This document shows positions 16,775 through 23,533 of a DNA stretch of 23,533 nucleotides, piece by piece; positions within the stretch are counted from its first letter, which is position 1; each line of letters opens with the position of its first letter. Source of the stretch: Bacteroidota bacterium (lineage in GTDB: Bacteria > Bacteroidota > Bacteroidia > Cytophagales > Cyclobacteriaceae). A program made the position numbers and the translations under genes. The notes under the pieces are model-generated. The model was given only the letters and a program-made list of their open reading frames with translations. It did not search any database and was not told where the DNA came from. Location: assembly GCA_003242315.1 (NCBI GenBank), contig QGUY01000022.1, forward strand, positions 1 to 23,533, in the 5' to 3' direction.

Positions 16775-17446
16775 ATGTATAGCGAAAGAATCAGAGAAAA
16801 CGGCGCCAAAGCCATAGTTCTTTCTCTATTTTATATCGTCCTCTCGATTTATACGCTCGTGGCGAAGGCTCAAACTCCTGAAACCCAGGGTAACTATTCG
16901 GGAGCAGCTGTGTCCTTCCAAACACGCGCATTCACACTGAGCAGCAACATCGAGGCTCTCGACGGCCTGCATGTCATCCAGGAAGGTGGTCAGGCAGGAC
17001 TCTTTTTCGGCAACAGCAAAGTGCGTACACACATTGGTCTCGTAGGGCTGTTGTACTCATCTATGCAAGTACCCCGCACCATCAACGTCTTTGAAGCTGA
17101 GGCGGGCGTGAATTACTACTTGCTTCCGGGAAGGACATTTGAGCCGTACCTGACAGGTGGCGTAGTAATGGACAATCTCAGATTTCGGGGACACTATCTC
17201 AACAGCGAACAAGTAAACATGAGTGAACCCGAGCCCTACCTTGGATCAATTACAGCTGTGGATGCAACGTTTGGAGGTGGCGTCGAAGTGGGATTGCTTA
17301 ACACCTTTCAGTTTGTCCACCTGTTCACTGAAATTAAATATGGTGTTAAGGTTTTCGGATCGGCGAGCAATGCCGCATTTGAAAATACTACGGTAAGCGA
17401 TCAATTGATGGTAGGCCTGGGACTTCGTTTCGGAATCCTCAGATAA
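16775..17446 (+). CDS. Outer-membrane beta-barrel protein of unknown function
   Basis: The 223-aa product has a signal peptide (KAIVLSLFYIVLSIYTLVAKA, likely cut before QTPE) and a mature part built from alternating polar/hydrophobic strands with glycines (GGQAGLFFGN, HIGLVGLLYSS, AGVNYYLLPG, YLTGGVVMDNL, GGGVEVGLLNT, LFTEIKYGVKV, MVGLGLRFGI), typical of an 8-10 strand barrel. I took ATG 16775 because it puts the basic residues just before the hydrophobic core; ATG 16727 would add 16 unlikely residues. It is the first of three exported proteins with 9- and 3-base gaps. I do not recognise a specific family, and the function is unknown. Confidence 0.78.
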   Translation: MYSERIRENGAKAIVLSLFYIVLSIYTLVAKAQTPETQGNYSGAAVSFQTRAFTLSSNIEALDGLHVIQEGGQAGLFFGNSKVRTHIGLVGLLYSSMQVPRTINVFEAEAGVNYYLLPGRTFEPYLTGGVVMDNLRFRGHYLNSEQVNMSEPEPYLGSITAVDATFGGGVEVGLLNTFQFVHLFTEIKYGVKVFGSASNAAFENTTVSDQLMVGLGLRFGILR

Positions 17447-17455
17447 TGCGAAGCC

Positions 17456-17887
17456 ATGAAGGCAATCGTGATTGCAACGAACTTTTTCTTGTTTAGCCTG
17501 GTGGCCAGCGGCCAGAATATGGTTGTACAAACGCAATCAGAATGGACGGTGGCAGGCATCCAGCATGGTTTTTCAGTGGGGTATGAAACCAGGTCATCAT
17601 GGGGGCTGGGTGTCTACTACCAGGCTGAACTTGAAAAGGAAAATGAAGAAAATATCACCCGCGATGACTTTCGCGGGGTATACCTGCAGGCACCAGTGGT
17701 GAAGGCCGACAAACTCGCCTTCTTCGCGCTCCTGCGGGCAGGACTTGCAAACAACAACTTTGTAGCTATTGCTCCCGGTCTGGAGACAAGGGTGCACATC
17801 AGCAGACGACTTGGTACCGCCTTCGGCATGGGCCTTCGCATGGGGTGTGCATCCGTCTCCGGTAGATTGTTCGTGAAGATGTTCTGA
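17456..17887 (+). CDS. Small exported barrel-like protein, hypothetical
   Basis: The 143-aa product has a clear signal peptide (MKAIVIATNFFLFSLVASG, cut near GQN) and short amphipathic strands (HGFSVGYETRSSWGLGVYYQ, AFFALLRAGLA, FVAIAPGLETRVHIS, TAFGMGLRMG), ending in a phenylalanine as outer-membrane barrels often do. It is small for a complete barrel, perhaps 6-8 strands. It lies between a larger barrel gene and a lipoprotein gene and is almost certainly co-transcribed with them. I do not recognise the family. Its repeat-like strand pattern resembles the C-terminal half of the preceding protein, so a partner or diverged paralogue is possible. Confidence 0.68.
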   Translation: MKAIVIATNFFLFSLVASGQNMVVQTQSEWTVAGIQHGFSVGYETRSSWGLGVYYQAELEKENEENITRDDFRGVYLQAPVVKADKLAFFALLRAGLANNNFVAIAPGLETRVHISRRLGTAFGMGLRMGCASVSGRLFVKMF

Positions 17888-17890
17888 TCG

Positions 17891-18457
17891 ATGCTGCGAA
17901 TACTGATTTACGCGCTTCTCATGCACTTGTTGCTGACGTCCTGCGAACCTCTGCCGGAGGATGCACAGGTGCGGCACTTCGTTGTCAGGAAAGGAGAGCA
18001 CTACTCGAAGCCCCGGTATGTAGAGACACTTCAAGCCAGGAAACTCGTCTTTGAAGCGACGTTCGATGAGACAGCGATATACGCCTTCGATGACTACTAC
18101 CAGGATTCAAACAACAAGCTGCTCGGTTTTTCCGACTGCAATTCGGAACACCATGAAAACAGTGCACGGTTTGGCTGGATGTGGCTTAATGACCGACTCG
18201 AGATACACGCGTATTGCTATGCAAATGGTGTGCGCAATACGCAGTTCATCGGAATCGCGACTTTGAATGAGCCAGGAAGATACGAGATTGAAATAAAGGA
18301 CTCTGAATACGTATTCCGTTTCAATGACAATCCCCCGGTGGCGATGAAGAGGGGTGATACGTGTGATAGGGGTGTGTACTATATGCTGTGGCCGTACTTC
18401 GGCGGATCGATGCCGGCGCCGCATGATGTGCACGTCGCCATCCGGGTGTTGCATTGA
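17891..18457 (+). CDS. Lipoprotein of unknown function
   Basis: The 188-aa product has a lipoprotein signal (MLRILIYALLMHLLLTSC; lipobox LTSC, Cys18) and a mature domain rich in aromatic residues and beta-strand patterns (KLVFEATFDETAIYAF, RFGWMWLNDRLEIHAYCYAN, TQFIGIATLNEPGRYEIEIK, YYMLWPYFGGSMPAPHDVHV). The order of strands and the final P-A-P-H-D-V-H-V-A-I-R segment suggest a jelly-roll or lectin-like beta sandwich, but this is a guess. Three cysteines in the mature part (after the lipid Cys) could form a disulfide. It starts 3 bases after the previous gene. Function unknown; a surface or periplasmic partner of the two barrel proteins is the likeliest context. Confidence 0.75.
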   Translation: MLRILIYALLMHLLLTSCEPLPEDAQVRHFVVRKGEHYSKPRYVETLQARKLVFEATFDETAIYAFDDYYQDSNNKLLGFSDCNSEHHENSARFGWMWLNDRLEIHAYCYANGVRNTQFIGIATLNEPGRYEIEIKDSEYVFRFNDNPPVAMKRGDTCDRGVYYMLWPYFGGSMPAPHDVHVAIRVLH

Positions 18458-18528
18458 CGATCGGGATGTTTGTGTACTGCAAGACGTTGTGGGTGAGCAA
18501 TCTCTTTTGTTTAGTGATGATACGGGCC

Positions 18529-18677
18529 ACATGTGTGCTTATACTCTCCGGTGAAGTTGGATAGGAGAGTTGCGTTGCGAGGTGAGATATTTGACAGGTG
18601 CAGAGGAAACAACGCGTGATGAGGAGAGTATAGCACCATGTTTTTCCGTACAGGCCCGTTACACGGGCATTTTTTTT
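18529..18677 (+). ncRNA. Candidate structured RNA: long helix plus intrinsic terminator
   Basis: Bases 18529-18549 can pair with 18623-18641 to form about 19 base pairs interrupted only by single unpaired bases at 18534 and 18539. The core is TATACTCTCC with GGAGAGTATA. Inside it TGCGTTG (18571-18577) pairs with CAACGCG (18610-18616), giving a rod with an asymmetric internal loop. ACTCTCC (18543-18549) can instead pair with a second GGAGAGT at 18564-18570, so two exclusive folds exist. A strong terminator ends the unit at 18677. It may be an independent small RNA (a 6S-like rod is one idea) or a cis-acting leader of the dehydrogenase gene that starts 94 bases later. I matched it to no known RNA family; no promoter was assigned. 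Confidence 0.5.
18654..18677 (+). terminator. Intrinsic (rho-independent) terminator
   Basis: GCCCGT (18654-18659) and ACGGGC (18663-18668) form a perfect 6-bp GC-rich stem with the 3-base loop TAC, followed by A and eight T residues (18670-18677). This is a textbook terminator on the + strand. It ends transcription from the exported-protein operon or the candidate RNA, and if read-through is regulated it could act as an attenuator for the lactate operon. Confidence 0.85.
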
Positions 18678-18698
18678 ATCCCGCCCACTGAATATTTC

Positions 18699-18727
18699 CA
18701 ATCCCATCAATCCTATCCCACCAATCC
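18699..18727. repeat. Degenerate CAATCC repeats upstream of the lactate operon
   Basis: CAATCC occurs at 18699, 18708 and 18722 within a pyrimidine-rich stretch (CCAATCCCATCAATCCTATC and following). It resembles short degenerate AATCC-type repeats found between genes in various bacteria. A role in regulation is not shown. Confidence 0.35.
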
Positions 18728-18734
18728 CTGCATC

Positions 18735-18747
18735 CTAGGATTCCTAG
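18735..18747. promoter_or_regulatory. Palindrome CTAGGA-T-TCCTAG, possible operator
   Basis: Perfect 6-bp arms around a single central base, 24 bases before the dehydrogenase start. This is the size and symmetry expected for a dimeric repressor, and the position would block the transcription start. No lactate regulator gene is in the window, so the binding protein is unknown. Confidence 0.35.
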
Positions 18748-18771
18748 TCCATTGTCTTTATATTTTCCCTG

Positions 18772-21672
18772 ATGAATGCGACACAAGATGTGCACATAGC
18801 ACAGGAGCTGGAGGAAAGACTCCGAGCTGTTATCAGGGGTGACGTACTCACTGACGAGTACTCATTGGGAATGTATTCGACCGATGCGAGCTTCTATCAG
18901 ATGCTGCCTTTGGCCGTGGTAGTGCCCAGGGACGAAGAGGACGTAAAGGCAGCGGTTTCAATTGCGGCAGAACTTCGCGTGAGCATCCTTCCAAGGGGCG
19001 GCGGCACAAGCCTGGCCGGACAAACGGTCGGCAACGCCGTTGTGCTCGACTTCTCCAAATACATGAACCGTATCCTCGAGTTCAACGAGAAAGAACGATG
19101 GGTGCGCGTCCAACCCGGTCTCGTACGCGATGAACTCAACGCGGCCCTCGCGCCTTACAACCTCCATTTTTCTCCTGATCCTGCCACCGCCAACCGCGCA
19201 AACGTAGGTGGCATGGTGGGTAATAACTCGTCGGGAACCAAGAGCATCCTCTTCGGAAAGACCGTCGATCATATCATGGAAGCAAAGGTGTTGTTGGCCG
19301 ACGGCACTGAACTATTGCTCAAAGAGTGCTCAGAAGAAGAATACAATAAGAAGGCGGCGCAGCCGGACAGGGAGGGGGAGATTTACAGGTCGTTTCGCGA
19401 AATTATCAACCAAAACCGCGAAGAGATCAGACGGCGTTTTCCCAAAGTAATGCGCCGTGTAAGTGGTTATAATCTCGACGAATTTGTCAACACCGATCGA
19501 TGGAATCTCGCCAAGCTCATAACAGGAAGTGAGGGAACACTAGCTGTTACGCTCGAACTGAAACTTGATCTTGATCCTCTCCCCAAATACACCTCGGTTG
19601 TCGTGGTGCATTTTGCAGAGCTTCTGGAGGCAATCCGCGCCGTACAACCCATGCTGAAATATCGTCCGTCAGCAGTAGAGATCCTCGATCGCACCGTATT
19701 GCATCTTGCGGCTGAAAATCTCACAGCCCGCCAGCATGCGCACTTCATACAGGGAGATCCCGCCGCTATTCTTATTGTCGAGTTCTACGGAGACACTCCA
19801 GAGGATGTGATGGAGCGCCCGAGGGCCATGATAGAAGAACTCAAGCAAAGCAATTTCGGATACGCATACCCTCTTTTCCCCGGGAAGGAATCGGACGATG
19901 TATGGATGCTGCGAAAGAAGGGTCTTGGGCTCATGATGGGGATTCGCAGTGAAAAAAAAGCGTTGAGTTTCATTGAGGACTGCGCCATTCCTGTGGAATA
20001 CCTCCCTGAGTACATTGACCAGGTACTCAAGATTTGTGAGAAGTATGAAACCGAAGTGTCGATGTACGCGCATGCCAGTGTTGGAGTTATCCACGTACAG
20101 CCCATGCTGGACCTAAGGCAGCAAGACGACATTGAGAGGTTAAAGAAAATCACCGATGAAACCTTCGAGCTCGTCGTAAAGTACGGTGGTGCATGGAGTG
20201 GGGAACATGGTGACGGACTTGTGCGGAGCCCCTACAATGAAAGATTTTTCGGGCCTCAGCTGTACAACGCGTTGCGCCAGGTAAAACGACTGTTCGATCC
20301 CGCTAACATCATGAACCCCGGCAAGATCGTCGATTCTCCGCCCATGGATCACAACCTGCGATACGGGGTGCATTATCGCGACCGCGAGGTACAAACCCAA
20401 TACCTGTATCGTCAGGAGGGCAGCTTCCGCGAGCTCGTCCATATGTGTACCGGGGTGGGTGAATGCAGAAAGACGTTGGGTGGAACCATGTGTCCAAGTT
20501 ATCGCGCAACGCGCGACGAAGAGCACTCTACAAGAGGCAGGGCCAATGCGTTGCGAATGGCGATGTCGGGACAACTCAACGGAGGCGGACTCACAAGCCA
20601 ACGGCTGCACGAAGTGCTCGACCTTTGCCTCTCGTGTAAGGCATGCAAGTCGGAATGCCCGAGCAATGTCGACGTGGCTAAAATGAAGAGTGACGTGCTC
20701 CAGATGTATTACGATAAGCATGGTACGTCATTGCGTGACCGACTGATACGCGACTCGTCAACGATGGCATCGCGCTTTTCGGGAGCATTGGCGGGCATTG
20801 TGAATGCCGTGCAGCGAACAAAGCTGTTCCGCTATGTGGTTGAGCGCCTTGCAGGATTTGATGCACGTCGAACCCTGCCTGAATACGCACGTGAGCCCTT
20901 CTACCAGTGGTTTGAGAGACACAGGAGCGGTAAGGTCGGTGCAGGAAAAAAAATAGTACTGTTCGCCGATACATACCTGAACTTCCACGAACCCTCAATT
21001 GGAATATCGGCCGTTGAACTTCTTGAAGGTTGTGGCTATGAAGTGATACTGGCGAATGTTGGGTGTTGTCAACGGCCAAGAATATCACATGGATTTCTTC
21101 GCGAAGCTAAGAAAGACGGCACGCGCACTGCATTGGGATTGAAGCCCTATTTCGATCAGGGGCTCACGGTTGTTGCATGTGAACCAAGCTGTGCATCGGC
21201 GTTAAATGATGACTTGCCTGACCTCGTCGAGGATGCATCATTGGCTGCCAGCCTGAAGGAAAAGGTGTTGCCCATAGACGTTTTCCTGGCCAAGGAGTTA
21301 GAGGCAGGACGAATCGATACAAAACTTGAAGCCGTTGCCGATCATCTCCTGGTACATGGACATTGCCATCAAAAGGCATTGTACAGTACATTGCCGATGA
21401 AGACTCTGTTATCAAAGACGTCGGCCACTGTTACGGAGATTCCCTCTGGTTGTTGCGGCATGGCAGGATCGTTTGGTTATGAGCGCGAGCACTATACTTT
21501 GTCGGAAAAGATAGGAGAGGCTGTCCTCTTTCCTTCTGTGCGCGCACGCAAGGAAGGTACAGTCGTCGTTGCGAATGGATTTAGCTGCCGCCACCAGGTT
21601 GAACACTTTACCGGTGTTAAACCGAAACACTGGGTTGAGGTGGTAAGGGCAACACCGACTTCCAGATCGTAA
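18772..21672 (+). CDS. FAD-linked D-lactate/2-hydroxyacid dehydrogenase with Fe-S and CCG domains
   Basis: The 966-aa fusion oxidises a D-2-hydroxyacid and feeds electrons to the respiratory chain. An FAD-binding PCMH domain is at about residues 45-260 (PRGGGTSLAGQTVG, NVGGMVGNNSSGTKS), and an FAD-oxidase C domain runs to about 535 (GAWSGEHGDGLVR, FDPANIMNPGKIVD). A ferredoxin-like part follows with Cys559/565/574 and Cys619/622/625/629 (CLSCKACKSECP). The C-terminal CCG-type domain has Cys765-766, Cys803/807, HGHCHQ (864-869) and Cys894-895. This is the GlcD plus GlpC-like layout of YdiJ, which in E. coli acts on D-2-hydroxyglutarate. The adjacent lactate permease (9-base gap) argues for lactate here. 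It starts at ATG 18772, behind the terminator and palindrome described above. Confidence 0.9.
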   Translation: MNATQDVHIAQELEERLRAVIRGDVLTDEYSLGMYSTDASFYQMLPLAVVVPRDEEDVKAAVSIAAELRVSILPRGGGTSLAGQTVGNAVVLDFSKYMNRILEFNEKERWVRVQPGLVRDELNAALAPYNLHFSPDPATANRANVGGMVGNNSSGTKSILFGKTVDHIMEAKVLLADGTELLLKECSEEEYNKKAAQPDREGEIYRSFREIINQNREEIRRRFPKVMRRVSGYNLDEFVNTDRWNLAKLITGSEGTLAVTLELKLDLDPLPKYTSVVVVHFAELLEAIRAVQPMLKYRPSAVEILDRTVLHLAAENLTARQHAHFIQGDPAAILIVEFYGDTPEDVMERPRAMIEELKQSNFGYAYPLFPGKESDDVWMLRKKGLGLMMGIRSEKKALSFIEDCAIPVEYLPEYIDQVLKICEKYETEVSMYAHASVGVIHVQPMLDLRQQDDIERLKKITDETFELVVKYGGAWSGEHGDGLVRSPYNERFFGPQLYNALRQVKRLFDPANIMNPGKIVDSPPMDHNLRYGVHYRDREVQTQYLYRQEGSFRELVHMCTGVGECRKTLGGTMCPSYRATRDEEHSTRGRANALRMAMSGQLNGGGLTSQRLHEVLDLCLSCKACKSECPSNVDVAKMKSDVLQMYYDKHGTSLRDRLIRDSSTMASRFSGALAGIVNAVQRTKLFRYVVERLAGFDARRTLPEYAREPFYQWFERHRSGKVGAGKKIVLFADTYLNFHEPSIGISAVELLEGCGYEVILANVGCCQRPRISHGFLREAKKDGTRTALGLKPYFDQGLTVVACEPSCASALNDDLPDLVEDASLAASLKEKVLPIDVFLAKELEAGRIDTKLEAVADHLLVHGHCHQKALYSTLPMKTLLSKTSATVTEIPSGCCGMAGSFGYEREHYTLSEKIGEAVLFPSVRARKEGTVVVANGFSCRHQVEHFTGVKPKHWVEVVRATPTSRS

Positions 21673-21681
21673 TCCATCGAT

Positions 21682-23427
21682 ATGCAATGGACCCAAACCA
21701 TTGATCCTCTCGGCAGCATTCTGCTGTCCGCGCTTGTTGCATCTATACCCGTTGTGTTCATTTTCGTTGCCTTGTACAGGAAAATGAAGGCATACCTGGC
21801 GAGTGTATTCACCCTGACGTTGGCCATCGTCCTCGCTGTTGTGGTGTACAAGATGCCGGTGGGATTGGCATTGCTATCGGGTTTTCATGGTGCGCTTTAT
21901 GGCTTGCTGCCAATATCGTGGATCATTATCAGTGCTGTTTACCTGTTCAATCTTACTGTAGAGAGCGGTCAGTTTGACGTCATACGTAATTTCATGGCAT
22001 CGATCACGCCGGATCGTCGACTCCAGGCGCTGTTGATAGCCTTTTCATTTGGCGCTTTTCTGGAAGGAGCGGCCGGATTCGGTGCGCCAGTAGCCATCTC
22101 AGCAGCGATGCTTGTGGGACTGGGGTTTCACCCGCTGTACGCAGCAGGCATATGCCTAATTGCCAATACCGCACCAGTTGCATTTGGTTCGGTGGGCACG
22201 CCGATCATTATGGCGGGCAGGATATCCGATCTTCCTGAAATGGCAATTTCGCAGATGGTGGGACGCACGTTGCCTGTGCTCTCAGTCGTGGTGCCGTTCT
22301 ATCTCGTCGTCATCATGTCGGGTTTAAAGCGTTCGATGGAAGTGTTGCCGGCGATCCTCGTTTCAGGTGTATCCTTCGCATTCTTCCAGTGGCTTACTGC
22401 CAACTACCTTGGACCCATGCTCCCTGATGTACTTGCCGGCATTATGTCGGTTGTGAGCCTGATGATCCTCCTGCGCTTCTGGAAGCCGTCGTCGAACTGG
22501 CGATTCACAGAGGAACCTGAACAAGTTATCGATACACAACTACGGCATTCAGCAGGCGCGGTGATTCGAGCTTGTGCTCCATTCCTCGTAATGACCATGA
22601 TTATAGTAGCGTGGGGACTAGCACCGGTCAAGGCTGCGCTCAATGCGGTGGGACATTTCAGCTTCGAGATTCCCGGACTTACCAATGCCATTCTAAAGCC
22701 GGATGGTACGTTGCTTGAGATCAAGCCCTTTGAAGTGAATTATCTCTCGGCGCCTGGTACGGCAGTCCTGTTTGCGGCATTAATCTCAATACCGCTAATC
22801 GGTATATCTTATCGGACTGGCGTACAAATCTTCGTGAAAACGCTGAAGCAATTGAAGTTCTCCATCATCACGATTGCGTCGGTAGTGGGCTTCGCTTTTG
22901 TAGCCAACAACTCGGGCATGTCGATCACCATGGCTGTTGCGCTGGCGGGCACAGGAGCGATGTTTCCATTCTTTTCTCCGATACTGGGATGGCTGGGAGT
23001 TTTCCTGACCGGGTCGGACACATCGTCGAACGCGTTATTTTGTAAGCTGCAGGCATCTGCCGCGGATGCAATTGGTGTTGATCCTGTTGTGACCGTTAGT
23101 GCCAATGCGTCAGGAGGGGTTACGGGCAAGATGATTTCACCACAGTCGATTGCCATCGGTGCTGCTGCGGTCGGACTTGTGGGAAAAGAGTCGGACCTGT
23201 TTCGCTTCACAGTAAAACATAGCTTTCTGATGTTGTTCGTCGTGTGCCTTCTGACTGTTATGCAGGCGTATTGGATTCCATGGATCATCCCAGCCTACGA
23301 TCCGGGGGCTACAGCGGCTACGCAGGCTAGTGTGCCCACCGGTTTCGCCTATCTCCTCGTCCTGGCAGCGGCAATCGGTATCGTAATCGCAGCGGTTTGG
23401 CTCCTGAATTGTCCTCGCCTGAAATAG
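21682..23427 (+). CDS. lctP: L-lactate permease (LctP family)
   Basis: This is a polytopic inner-membrane transporter for lactate (and often glycolate), driven by protons. The 581-aa protein has about 12-14 hydrophobic segments and the family signature stretch FLEGAAGFGAPVAISAAMLV, then GICLIANTAPVAFGSVGTPI, and near the C-terminus GWLGVFLTGSDTSSNALF and VSANASGGVTGKMISPQSIA. The start ATG 21682 follows the dehydrogenase stop by 9 bases, so both are on one transcript and together import and oxidise lactate. Lactate permeases of this family usually accept both stereoisomers, so the D-type enzyme beside it is compatible. Confidence 0.94.
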   Translation: MQWTQTIDPLGSILLSALVASIPVVFIFVALYRKMKAYLASVFTLTLAIVLAVVVYKMPVGLALLSGFHGALYGLLPISWIIISAVYLFNLTVESGQFDVIRNFMASITPDRRLQALLIAFSFGAFLEGAAGFGAPVAISAAMLVGLGFHPLYAAGICLIANTAPVAFGSVGTPIIMAGRISDLPEMAISQMVGRTLPVLSVVVPFYLVVIMSGLKRSMEVLPAILVSGVSFAFFQWLTANYLGPMLPDVLAGIMSVVSLMILLRFWKPSSNWRFTEEPEQVIDTQLRHSAGAVIRACAPFLVMTMIIVAWGLAPVKAALNAVGHFSFEIPGLTNAILKPDGTLLEIKPFEVNYLSAPGTAVLFAALISIPLIGISYRTGVQIFVKTLKQLKFSIITIASVVGFAFVANNSGMSITMAVALAGTGAMFPFFSPILGWLGVFLTGSDTSSNALFCKLQASAADAIGVDPVVTVSANASGGVTGKMISPQSIAIGAAAVGLVGKESDLFRFTVKHSFLMLFVVCLLTVMQAYWIPWIIPAYDPGATAATQASVPTGFAYLLVLAAAIGIVIAAVWLLNCPRLK

Positions 23428-23435
23428 GTTGACTG

Positions 23436-23465
23436 AAAATTTGGTTAAATGTAAACTCAAATTTT
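23436..23465 (+). terminator. AT-rich hairpin after lctP
   Basis: AAAATTTG (23436-23443) and CAAATTTT (23458-23465) are exact reverse complements, with GTT/AAC able to extend the stem inside the loop, and the 3' arm ends in a run of five T residues. It lies 8 bases after the permease gene and 7 bases before the next ATG. A weak terminator, an operator for the following gene, or both, are possible. Confidence 0.35.
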
Positions 23466-23472
23466 TGGATGA

Positions 23473-23533
23473 ATGGCAACCTTAGACAAGTATCAGTCAA
23501 TGTCTCGTGGTGGGCGAGTTCAACGTTATTTCA
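23473..23533 (+). CDS. 5' end of a possible gene, cut by the window edge
   Basis: ATG 23473 opens a frame reading MATLDKYQSMSRGGRVQRYF to the end of the window. The start looks natural, but 20 residues are not enough to name a family. A second open frame begins at ATG 23469 (MNGNLRQVSVNV) and cannot be excluded, though it looks less protein-like. The gap to lctP is 45 bases. Confidence 0.35.
   Translation, partial: MATLDKYQSMSRGGRVQRYF

Noticed and set aside
18540..18640. Structured RNA as the SRP (4.5S) RNA or a tRNA
   Set aside because: The SRP apical GGAA loop and AGCA internal loop are absent. AGTTGGATA looks like a tRNA D-loop, but there is no anticodon arm, no GGTTCGA-type T-loop and no acceptor pairing.
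18570..18842. 90-codon frame across the terminator and the dehydrogenase start
   Set aside because: It runs through the intrinsic terminator and overlaps the dehydrogenase in another frame; the cysteine- and proline-rich translation has no family resemblance.
20140..20721. Reverse-strand open frame (193 codons) inside the dehydrogenase
   Set aside because: It is antisense to the FAD and Fe-S domains, has a His/Arg-rich translation without motifs, and is best explained as a shadow of the real gene.
23440..23467. Promoter-like TTTG, 16 bases, then AATTTTTG (Bacteroidota pattern)
   Set aside because: The -7 box departs from TAnnTTTG and lies only 5 bases before the next ATG; the same bases are better described as an AT-rich inverted repeat.
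1..23533. CRISPR array, insertion sequence, prophage or defence island
   Set aside because: No regularly spaced repeats, transposase, integrase, terminal inverted repeats or nuclease/toxin genes were seen; all genes are co-directional housekeeping, transport or signalling genes.

Overview
The window looks like chromosomal DNA of a Bacteroidota bacterium, most likely from the Cytophagales side. This is inferred from the type of genes: a lipid-anchored RND adaptor and a lipid-anchored outer-membrane efflux factor, a YfiR-like protein beside a CHASE8-type kinase, soluble kinases with SVSH(N/D)LRAPL boxes, small outer-membrane barrels, and mostly weak Shine-Dalgarno sites. No marker gene allows a firmer placement. 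Every supported gene is on the + strand, and there is no insertion sequence, CRISPR array, tRNA or rRNA.

Region 1 (34-6279) is a drug/solvent efflux operon: a TetR-type regulator whose N-terminus looks damaged or incomplete, a periplasmic adaptor, an AcrB-like proton/drug antiporter and a TolC/NodT-like outer-membrane factor. Region 2 (6431-9181) is a stand-alone aconitase A of the TCA cycle, flanked by small inverted repeats.

Region 3 (9322-16530) is a signalling block. The first part is a single-domain response regulator (Rcp1-like), a YfiR-like periplasmic protein and a membrane histidine kinase (apparent CHASE8, HAMP, PAS, HisKA, HATPase). In Pseudomonas YfiR controls the diguanylate cyclase YfiN; here the partner output appears to be a histidine kinase. 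Two small unrecognised genes follow the kinase, the second encoding a one-helix membrane peptide. After a 330-base gap comes a second cassette: a receiver-kinase hybrid, a soluble PAS-PAS kinase and a NarL/LuxR-type response regulator that overlaps the kinase by ATGA.

Region 4 (16531-18457) is an intergenic stretch with hairpins and short tandem repeats, then three tightly packed genes for exported proteins of unknown function (two outer-membrane barrel-like proteins and one lipoprotein). Region 5 (18458-23427) is a lactate/2-hydroxyacid uptake and oxidation unit: a large FAD plus Fe-S dehydrogenase fusion and an LctP-family lactate permease. Upstream of it lies the most striking non-coding feature: a long imperfect helix (18529-18549 with 18623-18641) followed by a strong intrinsic terminator at 18654-18677. 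This could be a small RNA or a cis-acting leader of the lactate operon. The window ends in the first codons of another possible gene.
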